NCBI GenBank assembly: GCA_013396655.1
Contig: WBMV01004761.1
Span: 1,248,088 to 1,312,087, forward strand
Length of the DNA: 64,000 nucleotides
Reading direction: 5' to 3'
Origin: Campylorhamphus procurvoides
Lineage: Eukaryota > Chordata > Aves > Passeriformes > Dendrocolaptidae
The position numbers and the translations under genes are program-made. The number at the start of each line of letters is the position of its first letter. Position 1 is the stretch's first letter. Shown one piece after another: positions 27,301 to 42,300 of this stretch. The notes beneath the pieces are model-generated. The model saw nothing but the letters and a program-made list of their open reading frames with translations. It was not told the origin of the DNA and did not search any database.

Positions 27301-30300
27301 GTTTCAGTTTTGATGCATTACTATAATAAAAGCTACTGTCATCACGAGTGTAACACACTGCTTCTCAGTGACTCCAGAACACAACAGATTAGACCACTTG
27401 AGAAAGATTTCTGTGAAATACAGAGATCAGAGTTTGTAACACAAAGTCAACAGACAGAGCAAAAGGATAATTTCATGTAGACGGTACAGCATTCTTCTAG
27501 TAACTATTTTGCTTGACCCTTGTTCATATTTATTTGACGGTAATTACTACTTTCCAGTGGTTTCATCTCTTTGAAATGGAAGAGCTGTACAGGCAAAGAT
27601 TTAGCTGCACGCAAGGACCTGAATACAAGAGGATGCCTTCATTTCATGTTACCTTTTTACGCCAGGCTTCCAAGCACACAGTGAAAAATATGCTAAGAAT
27701 AGCAATAAGCTGTTACTTTTGACAACTGTGCACAGAAGTGAAAAAAGTGCCATCATTCAAAACTGAACACACTAAAACAAAGCCATATGTGCATCATTCC
27801 CCAACCTGCATAGGGTTGATCTGCACTGAACGTTCAAAGCACTCCACACATTCCCTGAATTCCCGGTTGCGGAGATGGAGGAGGCCTTTGGAGCGCTGGG
27901 CGCGGGCGCTGCGATGCCTGGAGAGCTCCCAGGCCTTGTCGTAATACTGGTGGTCTTTAAGAACATCCCCAAGCAAACAATATAATCCTGGTGTTTCCTT
28001 TTTCTCCAACTCCCGCCTGAGTATTTCTTCTGCCTGTTAAAGAACAAAGAGAAATCAATACATAAGGAGACGGTTTATTTTCAGTTAATCACCTACCTGA
28101 GCCAAAACTGCTTTAGCACCTTGCAATCATCAGCCGGAGACTAAGAGGTAAGGCTAGCGAGGAAATATTACCTTCATCCAACACAGCATCAAAGATGAAG
28201 CCGAGAGAGATTCTGGTTCCAAACTGCTTTTTTAAATTCACTTCAACATCAACATAATATGGTGGCTTTTTGTTTAACACGGTAAGGAAAATTAAACCAT
28301 AAAAACAAGAAGCAGCTTGTGCCTCTTTTTATATCCTGGGTACATATTCTGTCCCAAGAGCAAACATCAGTCCTGGGCAACAAGCTTACACCTACCTCGT
28401 AGCAATGCAGTATCAGCACCATTAAGTATCTGCAATCCTGATAGTTTATCATTTGTGGGTTTTATTTACATTAGTAAGTACTCTCGCAATGACTCTCATT
28501 CCTTTTCTCTAATTGCTCTTTTCTAAAAATAGTGATTTCCATTCTATTACATCTCAAGATTCATTTACTTTCATCCTGTTGGTTGTACAAATGCTACTCT
28601 TACACAACATGCAAAAGTTTTAAATTTATCTAGTTAATAATTCACCTAGTTTGAGAGAAAATATATTCAATATATATACAGCATTATGGAAAAGATGACA
28701 CAAGCTGTGTCTCCCAGACATCTATTATGGGCTATAACTAACTTTCAAGAGCTCTTTATCTCTGGGCCACTATCTCGTATAACAATAAAATTATTGTTTT
28801 TCTTTTAAACAAGAGATAGTCTGCTTTCCGTGGCTTTTTAAAAAGGTAAATACAGTGGACAGATGGTCTGTTGTTCAGACTGAACTCTTACCTCTGTCTC
28901 CTGCTGCAAAAATGTAATATACATAATTTGATCAGTATAATTTTTCTTTTAGAAAAGATGTACTTGAACCACCAAAACCAAAAAAGATCCAACACAGCCT
29001 GCCACAGAATTAAAGTTTGACATTGTAACACTAGTAATTCTTCTATCATATCTAGTTTATCTAAAAGGAAACCTGAGTCATCTCTGCATATAAATTGTTA
29101 CTGTAAGAATTGTTTTATTTGACCTTCAGATGATCTCTAGAGAAGCAAAATCTCTTACTTCAATCAGTAAAATCCATCAAACCTGTATGAAAATCATCTT
29201 TAGAAAAATGCCTTTTGTTTTGAAATATTTAATTCATAGTATTTTTAGCATCTAATTCTTCCTCTTACTTTTGTTAAATAAACTAACAGTGAAGTCCACA
29301 AATATTTGAAGTGCACAGATGTGAAGAAGGGATGTATTGTTCAGATTTCTAAAAGAATCTTAAAACGAGCAAAAGTGGAATCCCATTAAGAAGAAAATTG
29401 GTGGTCGATCATTAGGAAAATAACTTGATGGCAAGTGCTTTTAAGTACTACAGAACAGTTCTTCAAAGAAAGCCAAGGAAGCTATTACTTAATGTTTAAA
29501 ATTAGCCCAGTCAAAGCACTAGAAAAATCTCATCTAACCAGAAGACTGTACCTACAGAGTCATAAAATGGTTTGGGTCAGAAGGGACCTTAAAGATCATC
29601 TCGTTCTAACCCCCTCACCATGTGCAGGGACACCTTCCACTAGACCAGGTTGCTCAAAGCCCCATCCAGCCTGGCCTTGAACACTGCCAGGGACGAGGCT
29701 GAAGTGCAGTTTACTTCCTCTTACTTGCCTTCATTAGTTGCTACGACATATTAATAATAGATCTTAGAGATGAGCTTTTTTCTGGAGCAGAGAGAGCTGT
29801 GTGCTTTATTGTTGCAGTAGGCACCAAAAGATGTTTTTTGGCCCCCTTCAGATAAAAAAAAGGAGATTGAAATGTTGCTGTGTAAACAGGAGATTGGAGG
29901 TGAAAAGTGCATTGCATGCTGCTTCTTTACCACTTCCTCTGCAGGGCACTCCCAAGCTCAGACTGCTATTCTGTGGCAATGCCTAGACTAGAAAGACAAC
30001 CATTCACTAATGGTATTTCACATTTAAAGAGCATAAAAATATCATGTTCCGGTCTAAACTTACAAAAATTCATTGCCAACATAAATATTTCAGCATACAG
30101 ATAAAACAGAGAACTAAAGAAGCAGAAGTCTGACTTTTTCTACATCTGATTAGTTATCTGATCACCCCTCTGGCATGCTACAAACATTTTTATTACTTAA
30201 ACCTTTACAGGCTAGTACAAAGTTCATAACTACAAACTAAAAAATCCCAAAAAAACCTCAAGACCCTGTACTATCAAAACACTTGTCTTCTACAAAAACA

Positions 30301-33300
30301 GATGGTACTTTAAAAACAGGTTTGTTCTGTTTGGGTTTTTGTGGGAAAAAAAAAAATTCCTTTCTCTTAACTTCGTAGTAAACGATTTTCAAAAAAGCAC
30401 ATTTGAACTTTGATAAGAACCCTGCTTCTACAAAAACAAATCTTATCTTTCCAATAAATATTATCAAGAAACATTTTCCACACAGTTCACACAATATACA
30501 TAAAAGAAATATGGCCATTTATTCATACACCTTAAACAAATATTAATGATTAATTTGCACATTTTATAACTAAAAGCTATATCTAAATTTAATAAGATTT
30601 GATATGAAAATTATTGTTTAAAAGATTCCTAAATAGAAAATATGAAGATGTATTTGTTAACACTGCTTTTCACAGAATGGTCTGCATCAGAATGGATGGA
30701 ATTCAATGCTCAGTTCAAAAGTCAGCTGATTTAAACATGACAAATATTTAGGCTCTGATCATGGTTTCTGGACTACTCTGATTGGCATGGGAATTAAACA
30801 GGCAACGCTTCACAAAAACCTCCAATCATTAAAGAGTGGTCTAGTTTAAATAAAAAGTGGTGTCTTTTTATTACTCACTACACAGACTCCTGGAAAGATT
30901 CAAGTTCAAGATTCATCCTTCATTTGGCTTCCCAACTCTAAACTTCCATTTGCCATCCCATCCATGTGTTCCCATGCTTTTTTTTTGTTTCCTAAAAGCC
31001 TTTACTAGCCTCACTATTCACAGATCTACCCGTTCTATTATTTGACAATTTATTCCTTTGCTAGTTCAAAGTGTTTCCTGAAACACCTTCATCTTTTCCT
31101 CTTGCACCTTATTTGCTGGGCTTCCAGAGCAGTAGTATGAAGAAGCAGAATAGATAAGCATGGATAAAGGTAGTGACAGAAAAGGAAAGCTCTTTGGTTT
31201 TCATTTCATCTTCCCCATAACTTGATGAATGACCTTCAGTGAGACATTTAATCCTCTTTTTTAGCTTTGTAGCTGCATACTCTATGTAATGCTCACCTGC
31301 CTTCTATGACTCTTATGATATGCAGTGGAAATTAATCAAGTTCTTGAACAAGCTCATGTACTAATAGTACTACTTTACATCCAGGAAGCAATTCCTGAAT
31401 TTAAAGGCGAGCTTTTGAGATCTTGCCATAATTGTGTTTCCTGGTTTAAATGTTTGGAGATACCTGTGCCAGGTCATGACAAGAAAAACAACCCTGTGGA
31501 ACGTGGATTGCTGGGGTATGTTGGTCTAAAACCAGACTGCATACCATGTTGTATGCTCTGATGAGGTGACGGAATGGAGATAGGGCTGAAAACAGTGTTG
31601 TAAGATGGAATATTCAGCTGATGAAAAAAGACAGATCTCATGAACTTCTTGCAGGTCAGCAGCTACCCTGCTATGGAGTTCTTGCCAGGGAGAAAGACCT
31701 CATTTTAAGTGGCAGAACTGAAAATTCACATTTCTGGTTGACCTTTTCTTTAGCAGGGAAACAGTATTGTTTTCAGTGTATTATGCATTTCCAGTGAGGT
31801 GGAAGAGACCTCTTATTCCTTAACCAAGTTGTCAAATGTTAATAATACCCTTGAAATCTCTGAGTCCCCCTCACAGTTAAAAGAAGGGAAAACAATACAA
31901 AAGACCAGTCCTCACCATACACATGGAGATGTCTCCTTTTGCAACAAATCTATTAAAGGAATACAAGTAAACGATGAGAAAGCCACAGCAACTATCAACA
32001 TACTGTACATTCTAATTTTATACTTTTTTTTCCTTTTTCTGTGCCCTGTTTTGCTCATTGATTGACACTCTGTTACTCTTCTGTTGACTCATTATAATAT
32101 TAGTTTCTACTAATTTTGTTCAAGTTATGAAACAAGTGAATATAGAACCATATCCAGTAACAGTAAGAAATTCACAAAAAAAGTTTGCTGAACATTAATG
32201 ACATCTTACTCTGCAAACTTTGTGCTGCTACATGGCCCTGTGATAACTAAATGAATTATGTACTTTCCAACTGCATAATGTGAAGCACCACATGGTCTTA
32301 TCTACATGTTCTGTTTCTTTATCAGTGGATAATTCAAAAGTGGTAGGAAAGAAGATATTGCTTGGATGTGTATTACTCAACAAACACATTAATATTGCTG
32401 ATGTCTGGCTGTTTTATTAGAGTTTCAGTATTTTAATTCAGGTTTGCTCTATGAAAGAATTTGTGAATGAAAAACATACAGAAGTTTATTCAGTAGAGTA
32501 TTTTCTTTTGGCCAGATATTTGCTAAGCTCATTAATGATATGAACATCCACTGATCAACATATTGCTCTAGTAGATTTTCATGCATTTCTACAAGAATAA
32601 CTACCATGTTTAGAAATATAAAACCATTTTGGTAAGTATAAGCAGTTCACCCTCTGAACGCTTTCCAATAGGGAGCACAAATAGTCACTCTCCTTGGTGC
32701 AAAGTTACATGTTTCTAATTTTCTGTCTTTTGGGGTCTGAAGCTAGCTTTCTTCTAGCACTACTGTTATTTAGTACTTACACAGCATTTTCTGTTTTTCA
32801 AAGCACAGCACAATCCCTCATTCTGAAAGCATTTCTAAGCAGTTTCCTGTGTCAGATATCCTGTCTTATTCTCTGAGTGCCATTTTCATAACTCCCTAAG
32901 GGCAGTTTGTGAATGTAACTAGGACAGAATGCATTTCCAGGAAATGGAAAATATTGACCTCTATTTCTCCACTATACTGAGAAGATTGGGATATTAACAT
33001 ACTATCCCCAAGGCATGCATAATGTGCCACAGAATTTGCCAGCAAGACATATCTGTCAGTTTATAATGACCCAAATCTAGGCTTTGGTCCAGGACAATTA
33101 GAAAAAACAAGTATGAGACACTCTGCTTTATTTCTATTAATTGAATTACATCTCTCTATTCTTCAAGCTTAAATTATGTTAAGCACAGTCTTTGTGCTTA
33201 TGGTGTCATAAAGGCACACACATTCATATATTTAATGCCACCATATATGAAACAGAGAGAAGGAAAGGAAGAAAAGAAAAAAACTATTTTTGTATGAAAC

Positions 33301-36300
33301 TATTTCTGAAATCTATATAAGTTCTGAAAATGCTGCTGTTACAACCTTTCTGTGTGAGAGGTTGCACCAGAAAGAGAACACAGCTCAAGTTACAGGTAAG
33401 TAGGCATTGCTTCTAGGTATTATTTTCTACAATCTTCTCTAATAGTGCCAGCAAAATAATCAACAATAAGAAGGCTTATATGGCCTGCTACCAGCATTTC
33501 TAAACAGTTATGTCACTGATACTTCAAGTGAAGTGATGGCTTTAAACTGTCTTTGGATCTGACCACACATAGTGGTAGCAGTGTTAAAGAAATGATGGAA
33601 AAGTTTAGGAAAACATCACAACAGACTTAAAATAAAACCTTTTAATCTTATGCCACTTCTTTTCTCAAAATGTTTGATTTTATAATTTGAATATGTTAAC
33701 ATGAATTAAATACATCAAGCACTGATGTTATTCTATTTACACTGCTTTTAAAAACTACAGTTAATAGTTTGAAATCAAGTGGGAAACAAAGTTAATATCC
33801 CTTCCAGAACAAGTTTCAAGACCCCAACACGAGTGACTGCTACAGCCTTCTTGAAATGTCCACAGTACTCCTTGCTGTCTATCCATAGTACTTCATTTAA
33901 TTATCCTTGAACATTTTCAAGACTCACTACCACAATCTTCTTGCTTCTCAAGTCATTTTGTATTTACCAACTTCTCTTTCATGTGGTTATTACTCCAAAT
34001 CAGTTTTTTTCGGGTTCACAGGTTATGACAAGCTATTTTAACTAAGCAGACCTTCCTCATTACACCCCCATAGAAGTGTCATTAGTGACTTGACAGCTAA
34101 AGCCAGACAGTCCTTCCTCCTTCAGATGGTATTTTAAGACAGGTCTCAGCTGTGTGAAAGATTTTTCTTACCTTTCCATGTTGTCCTGCTCTTTCATAGC
34201 AGATTACTGCATCTTCCCACATTTCCAGTTCCTCAAATATTTGTAAGGCAGAGCTGGTGCATCCCAGCTCAAAGAGTAAAGTTGCAAGCTGCCGCTGGAA
34301 GATAAGAAATTCCAGGTAACTGAAAATAGGTAAGTAAATACTATTTACATTTTAAGAAGTTGTTAGAGGCATTTCTGACATCAGTAAGAAGGAGACAGAT
34401 AATACAGAATTATTCTCTTGAAACTTCAAGCTGGAACTTCAGTGTATATACCTCAAAAAAACCCCATCAACTGAATAATAATTGCTGTGATTTGAACAAT
34501 TTAACAGTCTAACACAAAAATGGAAATGGGCATGGCAAGAATGAATTGACAGAGATGAACTTTCAGCCCTTAAATAAGATGCATAGCCCATGTGGCTGAA
34601 GAACAGCTCAAGCAGGGTGCTGGGAATTCTGAGTGGGAAACAGGGGCTGAAGCAGGGAACTAAAGTCACTTTTAGCAATGCTTTGCCATAGTAATATGTA
34701 TCTGCAGAAAAACAGATGGGGAGAAAGGCTCTGAAACAATTTTGTTCAGTACTTGTGAGAAATCACTGTCCCAAACAGCCACTGCCAAAGGCTGTTAGTT
34801 TTCAGCTAAATCCATACTGGATTTGAGTTCAGGTTCAACTCCCTAGCTGAATTTTCCTCAGAGTTAAGTCAGACTCTTTGTTATTTCAAATTTAGTAATT
34901 ATTTCAGTGTACTTATGAAAATAAATGAATTATCTTTTCAACTTTAAAACAAGGCATGTCTTTATGACTCTGAAAAGTTGTATTCAGTCTTTATTTTTTA
35001 AGAGGAAATTAAAATCACAAATAGGTTTTCACCTTTAAAGAAAGGGCAATTTATTCACTATGTGTGACAGATATACAATTAGGTTGGCAAAAATAAATGG
35101 CATAATTCTGTCTAAGGGCAGCTACTTATACTATAAGAGCCCATATAGATAACCTCAGCAGTGGTTTTGGTGATTCTGAACGGATTCTCTGAAATTCTCC
35201 ACAGATACAATGGACCTCTATTTATTGACTTGGGTTCAGTATCTGTCAAGGAGCTACAATAGGGGAATAGACTGGTAGCAAAAAAATTTAACAACTGGCT
35301 ACAACTCTTTAATATAAATATGTACCAAACGCTGAAAACCTGATTTTTAGCTTGATATTAATCACTTAGGGAAAAAACCAACATTTGTTAGTGCCTAGAA
35401 CTAAATCTCATTGATGTTTAATTAAATTTACTCAGAGTTAAATTTGGTAAAATATATATAGGCAATGTGTCTTCATTACTACGACTAGAAGACTGCAGCC
35501 ATCTTTCATTATAAATCCCTATTTTAGAATTTCTATCTTTGGCTTGGAAAACTGGCTTGGATTGAAAATGTCACTCTGACAACTGGAAATGAAAACCACA
35601 TTTGATAGTTTTATTGCAAGTGCCTGTTGAAAGGTTATGTAGAATAACTTGAGAGTGCTTGGAGAAGATATGCCTGGTTAAAACAACATGCATTGAGATT
35701 AGAAATCAAAAAGGAATAAAACACCATTAAAAGCAAACAACATGAATACCTGTAGAGGTATGCCATGTAAACAGTTTTCTCCAGTTTGTTAAATACTGCA
35801 TCATCAGATAAGACTTTATTGTGTAGATTTCTGTTCTAAAAAGTCAAGATAAACAATGTAATTATGGGTAAAAAGAACTTGTCAGCACTAGTAAAAAGGG
35901 AAAAGTCTCAAAAATAAAAGTTCTCTCAGCTCAAGGAGTCCTTCAGTGTACTATTGAGTCCTAATTTGGCTGTTTTCACCATGATCCACTTCCTGAAGTG
36001 AACTTTAAATGACAAGAAAGATGCAAGTAACAGAATCTTAAGTAAACCAGTAATAAATAGTAAGACAGTGGTCAGATTATTTTAATGGGAGATATGTTGG
36101 AAGCATGTAAGTTTTAGTCTATTTTTTACTAAAGGAGACAGGAAAGTAAAGAAGAATTGCGCTAACAAGCAATTACTTTTGTGCATGACAGAACAAGACA
36201 TCTGAAAGCAAAACACTTGATTTCTCTCCAGAAAAACCTCATGTCTGTTTGGTTATGTGTTTATTATCTACAGAGCTTCAACTCAAGGTCATACCACACT

Positions 36301-39300
36301 TTCTTGACTTTGGAGTGACACAGTATCAAAAGCAAGCACCACAGACATTTAAGTAAAGCTGGAAATGGGATTGTTTCCCACCTGTATGGACCAATGTGGA
36401 GGCACCTGACAGCAGTAGAAGATCTTCATGCGTTCAGATACTGATGTACTTGCATTTTCAAACTGGTCTGCAAGTGCCTGTTAAATGCAAAGTATACCCC
36501 AATTTAGTATTTACTTAAATTTAATCAACCTAAAACCCCCCATAAATTCAAAGCATTTTGGATTTTAGGTACTTTAGATAATTGAGAAATTATAATCAAG
36601 ATAACAATAAATGCCAGTAAGCTAACACCATAATACACTACAAGCCTTTTAATGTAAGAAAATAAGCCTTTTTATGTAAGAAAATATTATAAACATTTAT
36701 GTAAACCCCCTTTATCACAGGTAGTAATAAATAAAAAACCTTTGAAGACAGTCAAATTTCCAAGTGCACGTAATGGGAATAAGAATTAAATCTACAATCC
36801 CAAATACTTGAACAGTTAAACCGTGTCAAATATTAAAGTGACTTTGTCTAGTGCATTTCAATCCTTTAGCTAGTTTTCCCCCAGGACAGAATTGATGTAT
36901 TTTAAGCATGACATTCCTTATTAAAAAGACAAACATATTACAGTGGACCATGGTTTTGGAAACACAACTGTAATACAGAATAAATTATTGTGACTGGGCA
37001 TACAATTCAATTCAAGCTACTTTTTTTTTCTTTTGGTGGAGCTTTGGATTGTTGAAATATTTTCTGCCGAAGCCCTTTGAATGAGAGAGAATGGTAACTT
37101 TTCCATAGAAAAACTGCAGCATTAACTTTTTCTCTGAAAACCTACTTTGAAGTTATTTAAACCAAAATTCAAGAGCAAGAAAAATGCAATATTATAGGAG
37201 GCTATAGCCAGAAAGCTGGTTAGAAATTTTGACCCTTCAAATGCCGGTCAACACTAAACTAGCAAATATAAGGCCAGAGGTATAAATAAGGGAATACTAA
37301 GTTTATTTGCTTTCTAATGATTCACTTATAAAAGACTTGCTTATAACTCAGTTGAAGACTCATAGAAGAAACTAGACAGCTTGTCAGAATTTCCTCAGCT
37401 TTCTAAAAATGAATGCAAAGATTCCCAAGCAAAAGGAAAAAATTGATAGGATCACTTCCTCTCTAAATCCAACACAATCCATAATAATAACGCTAATGGT
37501 AAATGTATAAAATCAATTATGTGATTTAAACTGCAAAGCATCTTGTAACTACTATTGATGCTTATGCAATTTACTAAGTTATTTCATTCTTTTAATAAGG
37601 AAAAAATCAGACTATGCAGCAGTAATTTAGGCTTCAAATCTATGCTTAACCTCTTAATTTTAAATGCTAATACTTAAAGTATTAAATCTTACTCACATTC
37701 TTTTTCATAAAATTATCTCCAGAGATAATTCCTAGAGATTATCCAGAAAGCTATGCCAAGAAATCAGCCAAGATGTATTAGCAGTAACGAAAAAGAGAGA
37801 CTAATAAAATTGCATTCCTTTTCACAGTTTCAGGAAACCTAAAAGGAGTTGGATTAAAACAAAACTTTTAAAGTAATGTTATTTAGTTACAGACTTTGCT
37901 TGAATACAAGCTATATACCAAATCATATTTTGCTGTTTTAGTTCTGCTGAAATGTTGTAATGCTATGCAGAAGCACATTTTTCTATACTCTGTTGCAACA
38001 AAAATTAAACTAAAAAATCAATCAATTCCTTGGGTAATCATTTATGAGACCAGATAGAGCAGCAAAATACAGTTGAAAAATTTAAAAATAATAATCACAC
38101 TAAGCCTCAGCAAAGCCAGAAAACCCTAAACATGTCCTGCAAAATGATTTTTTTTTGAGGAAAACAGAAGATGGAAGGTAAAAAATGTTTTAAATCAATC
38201 AAAATGTTTTGCTCTTGTTTTAGTTTTTTGCCTCCCCAATCCCCCTTGTTAAATTTCTATTGTTCCAAAAGAATAACTGGAATTCAAAGAAAAATATTTT
38301 TTCAAAACCAATGTATTTTATCAGAAAATTTGTGGCCATATCTTTTCTACACTTTACAAGCAGCAAAGCCTAATGTAAGGGATACAATGTAGGAGAATAT
38401 GAGTGTTAACAAGTGGAATTCTCCTTCTTCCCAAAACAAGTACTCTGTTCAGGGTTCTAACAAAAACTGAAAATGTAGGTAGAACAGCTGAATATTACAC
38501 GTTCCTCAGAAAGAGTAAGTGGCAATGACTTTAGAAGTCATTACAATCCATGGTTTATTTACTTCTCTAATAAGCTAAAAAAAAAGCTCTCTGCTAGTTC
38601 TGCCTACTAATGAAGGGTAGAAAGTCACTCAGGAACTGAATTCTATGGTTCTGAATTATGCTTGAAGAAATAAAATCTGGGTTGTATAGTGGCAAGAAAA
38701 TGAGAATCCTAACATTATTGCACAGCTTATATCTAATCGCGGAACAATAAATCAATAAAATAAATAAGAGAGCTCTGCCAGGTGAGCATTCTTTTTCACT
38801 AATAACCTTCAACATAAATACCCTGTAATAAAAACCCTATGTAAATACAGAATACTTGCCATGCAGTCAGATACAAGATTTTGTGCCTTAGTTTAACGTC
38901 AGACTCAAATTCCTGCCTTGGAAGTTGTTAAATAGAAATACGGCAGAAACCAACTAAAATTCACTACTCTAAATGATATATGAGTTCTTCCATATGCAAC
39001 ATTTGAAAACATTAAACTTAATAGGTCACTCTCCCACCATGGAACACACCCTTCTCCCAAGTCTTGAGCTCTCAGAGATAACAAGTCCTTAAGTCAACAA
39101 TCACAGTACAGAGATACACATTACTCCAGTTTGAAAACAAACAAACCAGATAGTCTTGATGGAATTTTATATCTTTAGCAAAGACCACATTATTGCCACA
39201 TGAAGGCAGGAAGAGTCAGCTCTAGAAACTACAATTCATTCTTCCTACCTCGTACTCAAATCTCTGGTACAAGATTAAGTAGTACAATAAGTAGCCTGTC

Positions 39301-42300
39301 TGGGATAAGCATAACATGTTAATGTGAAATGATCACATTAGAGCTTTCATTACTTGACTAATCAATCTCAGTCTAATAATTTTCCTAATCAAACTCGGCT
39401 GGTTAAACTTTATGATTAAAATACATGAAATTTGTAAGGGATATTTCCCACCTTGGATATAATTTCCATACATTCATTCCCCTTGTACATCATTGCTTTG
39501 CTTCTATGTTCCAACATATGTGTAACATCATTAAGGTCCCCATGATAAAATATCAGCTTTGATTTTTCAGCTTGACCAAATTTCAATCTCTTTGTTCACT
39601 CCACATATTTTACCATTTTTATCTTCAATGGTTGACAGAACTAGAGCTTTTTTCTTTTTTCTGTATTTAATCTCTGAAAATTCTATTAGAGCCTTAAGGT
39701 TTCTCAGACTTGTCATTTTTTATGATGTAATGCTATTTGATTTCTCAAGCTACTTACAGAACAGCTTTTCAATTTGTTATTCACCCAACTCGTCTGAAGC
39801 GCCTCCCTCAAGGTTTTGTTCCTTTTGTTAAAATATACTCTTCAGGTTGCTTTTTACATCTCAGTTAAATAAATGGCTAACCTTCATATCCTTCTTTCTG
39901 TTTATCCCAGATGAAATAGTTTATTTTAAAAATGCTCCTTACTATGTAAAACTGTAACTATATGCAAACAATTGTTTTCCAACCATTTCACCTGAAGAAT
40001 CTCCTGATCCAAGCTTATTTAGGGAAAAAAACACCCCCAAACCAAAAAGGCACAAATTCCTGTCTTTTGAAAAGAACACCATGCTCATTACTTATCAAAA
40101 ACTTCTTGGAAACAGCACACCACCTTTGCTTGTGCAGCAACTATTTGATGTGGATCTCTCACCTCAAAAACACTGAAGATAGGCCTACTCATATCCAAAC
40201 CTAGCATTGCTGGCCCCCGTAAAACATCTTCCTCAAAGCAATGTTGATGTACAGATGGCATTTTATCCATGCTATTTCAACCCACTTCTCCCAGGTTTTC
40301 ATACCAGTAACCCACAGTGGGACTGCACCAATCTTCCCTTTCCCTACCTTTTCCAACAAGAGCATTTCCAGTTTTAGCGTTCCAGTCACAATTGTTCCCC
40401 ATATTTCTTTCATCTGTGCAATAGCTTATTTCACAGGTGGTGTCAAACATCGTAGCTTCCTTTGTTTTCCTGTTTTGTCCCCCTGCTAACCAGGCATCCA
40501 GCTGTTTCCCACAAAACACACCCTATTTAAAAACATTAGGCTTTACTACTTTAGTACCTGATTACTTGCTATGCACTTATCAGTACCACTATCTCTACCC
40601 TTGTGTGCACCTTGTATTCCCTCATACTGTTTGATTTATCCTGGTACATTTGATATTCCTCTGCATTCATGGTTTTATAGGCAGCAGCTTCTCAGTCTAG
40701 AGATCTTGTCAGCCTGCCAGAACCAGTCCATAGTTAATACCTCTGGGACTCCAGTGGTGATCATCCACCAAAGAGTCCTTTCCATATCAAGGTTTACAAC
40801 AGCCATAAACCATAATGTTTCTCTATCACCTAATCCTGACCAACATGGGGACTGTGGCATTATCTTGTCCTGCTTTTACCCTCCTCTAACACCTCTAAGA
40901 TGTCCCACGTCTTACATGTTTTATCATATTTGACATGAGTTTAGCGTGATTTATGTCAAAGGAAACCACTACTGTGATGTGTTCCCCTTTCCCATATAGC
41001 CATGGTCCAGCCTGTACTATCCAACTCGTTCCTTAACACCCAGCAGACGGAAGAGGATGAATGGAAAAGTACCTTTCAGTCTTTTCTAAGACTGGAAACT
41101 CCAGACACATTTTCATGATATTCCTGTGATTCTTGGGTCCTTTTTCTTGAATTTCTCCCAAGTCTGAAGAATCCTTCTAGAAGTCCCACAAATCAGTCTG
41201 ATCTCTCTACACTCTGCCTCAATAACCATTTCCATTTTCCTTGACCACCTTCTATTTCTGTACATTACTTCTCTACGATTTATAATCAGCAAGCTGATGT
41301 CACAGCTCTACTGCTCTTGTATTCTCTCTGTTCCCATAGCTACTTATACAACCTACACAGCATTTTAAAGTGCCAAAGTAAGGCCACCAGCTTTGGGACT
41401 GCCTGGGTGGGTCTTGGCTTACGGGTCAGCCACTAAAGTGTCTGATGGCACAATGACACAGTTGGAATTGTTCAGCTGCTTGGAACAAAGGTTTTGGAGA
41501 CAAAGGGACCAAGAGATAAAAATATACCTGTAGGGAAAACAATCCTGCTATCTCATCATTACTATGATTTCTAAGAATTTAGTAGGTATATAGCCCAAAC
41601 TGAACTGAGCTCACCTACATTATTTACTTGAGAATGAAGTAGGGGAAAATTTTATAAAAACACCAACTACAACTCTGGTTGCAGACTTACAAAGTTCTTG
41701 CTTTATCAATAAGCTTATTTTAAAAATTACAAATAAAGAAGAAAAATCAAAAAGCTCCTTTGATTTCCTACAACAGAACTTGGCCTGACAGAGTTTCCAC
41801 TGCTTAGTATTTGTGAAACAAAAAGTGGGCATTTTTTAAGTTTATGCAACAATAAATTCTTGTGAACCCTGTAATACTTACAGATTTCTGTAAAACTTCC
41901 AGACACTCATTGTTAAATTAATTCAAACTTTCACGCAACTTAAGACTTAATTCTAAATGCTTTAAAATATTTACTTTCGGAGGCTGTGATAATAAAATAC
42001 TTGTCTAACAGAAAACCTACATAATTCTTGAAGCTTCAAAGCATTAATTGGTTTTATTACTTTTTAAGTTGTCCAATGCCAAAATACATTTTCTAAAAAT
42101 AAAGCCTGAAAAATGTGCCACAAGAAAGTACTGCAGTCCAAGTTAATTTAGGATGTATTATGGCAGTAACTGTCACAGCCTTGTTCCACAACAGTATACT
42201 CAGAAATACATAAATACAGGAAATTACAAATAAAAGCTGCATTATCCCTGAAGAAACATATATAAACAGTGTTTATATAAAATTCAGAAACTGTATACAT

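Larger units (their letters stand above)
22553..27805 (-). other. TTC27: TTC27 intron (5.3 kb) with an inverted CR1 insertion
   Basis: The one recognised element is the rearranged CR1 copy at 23175-23820. The stretch at about 25500-26450 is strikingly purine-rich on the plus strand and might hold a decayed element, but I could not match it to a family. Confidence 0.85.

Noticed and set aside
27772..28047. 91-codon minus-strand frame overlapping the double-TPR exon
   Set aside because: It is the TTC27 exon read in the wrong frame, kept open by the exon's high GC.
40571..40933. 120-codon open frame, plus strand, overlapped by frames on the other strand
   Set aside because: Pyrimidine-rich low-complexity composition suppresses stops in this area. 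There is no protein pattern, and overlapping frames on both strands argue for composition rather than coding.
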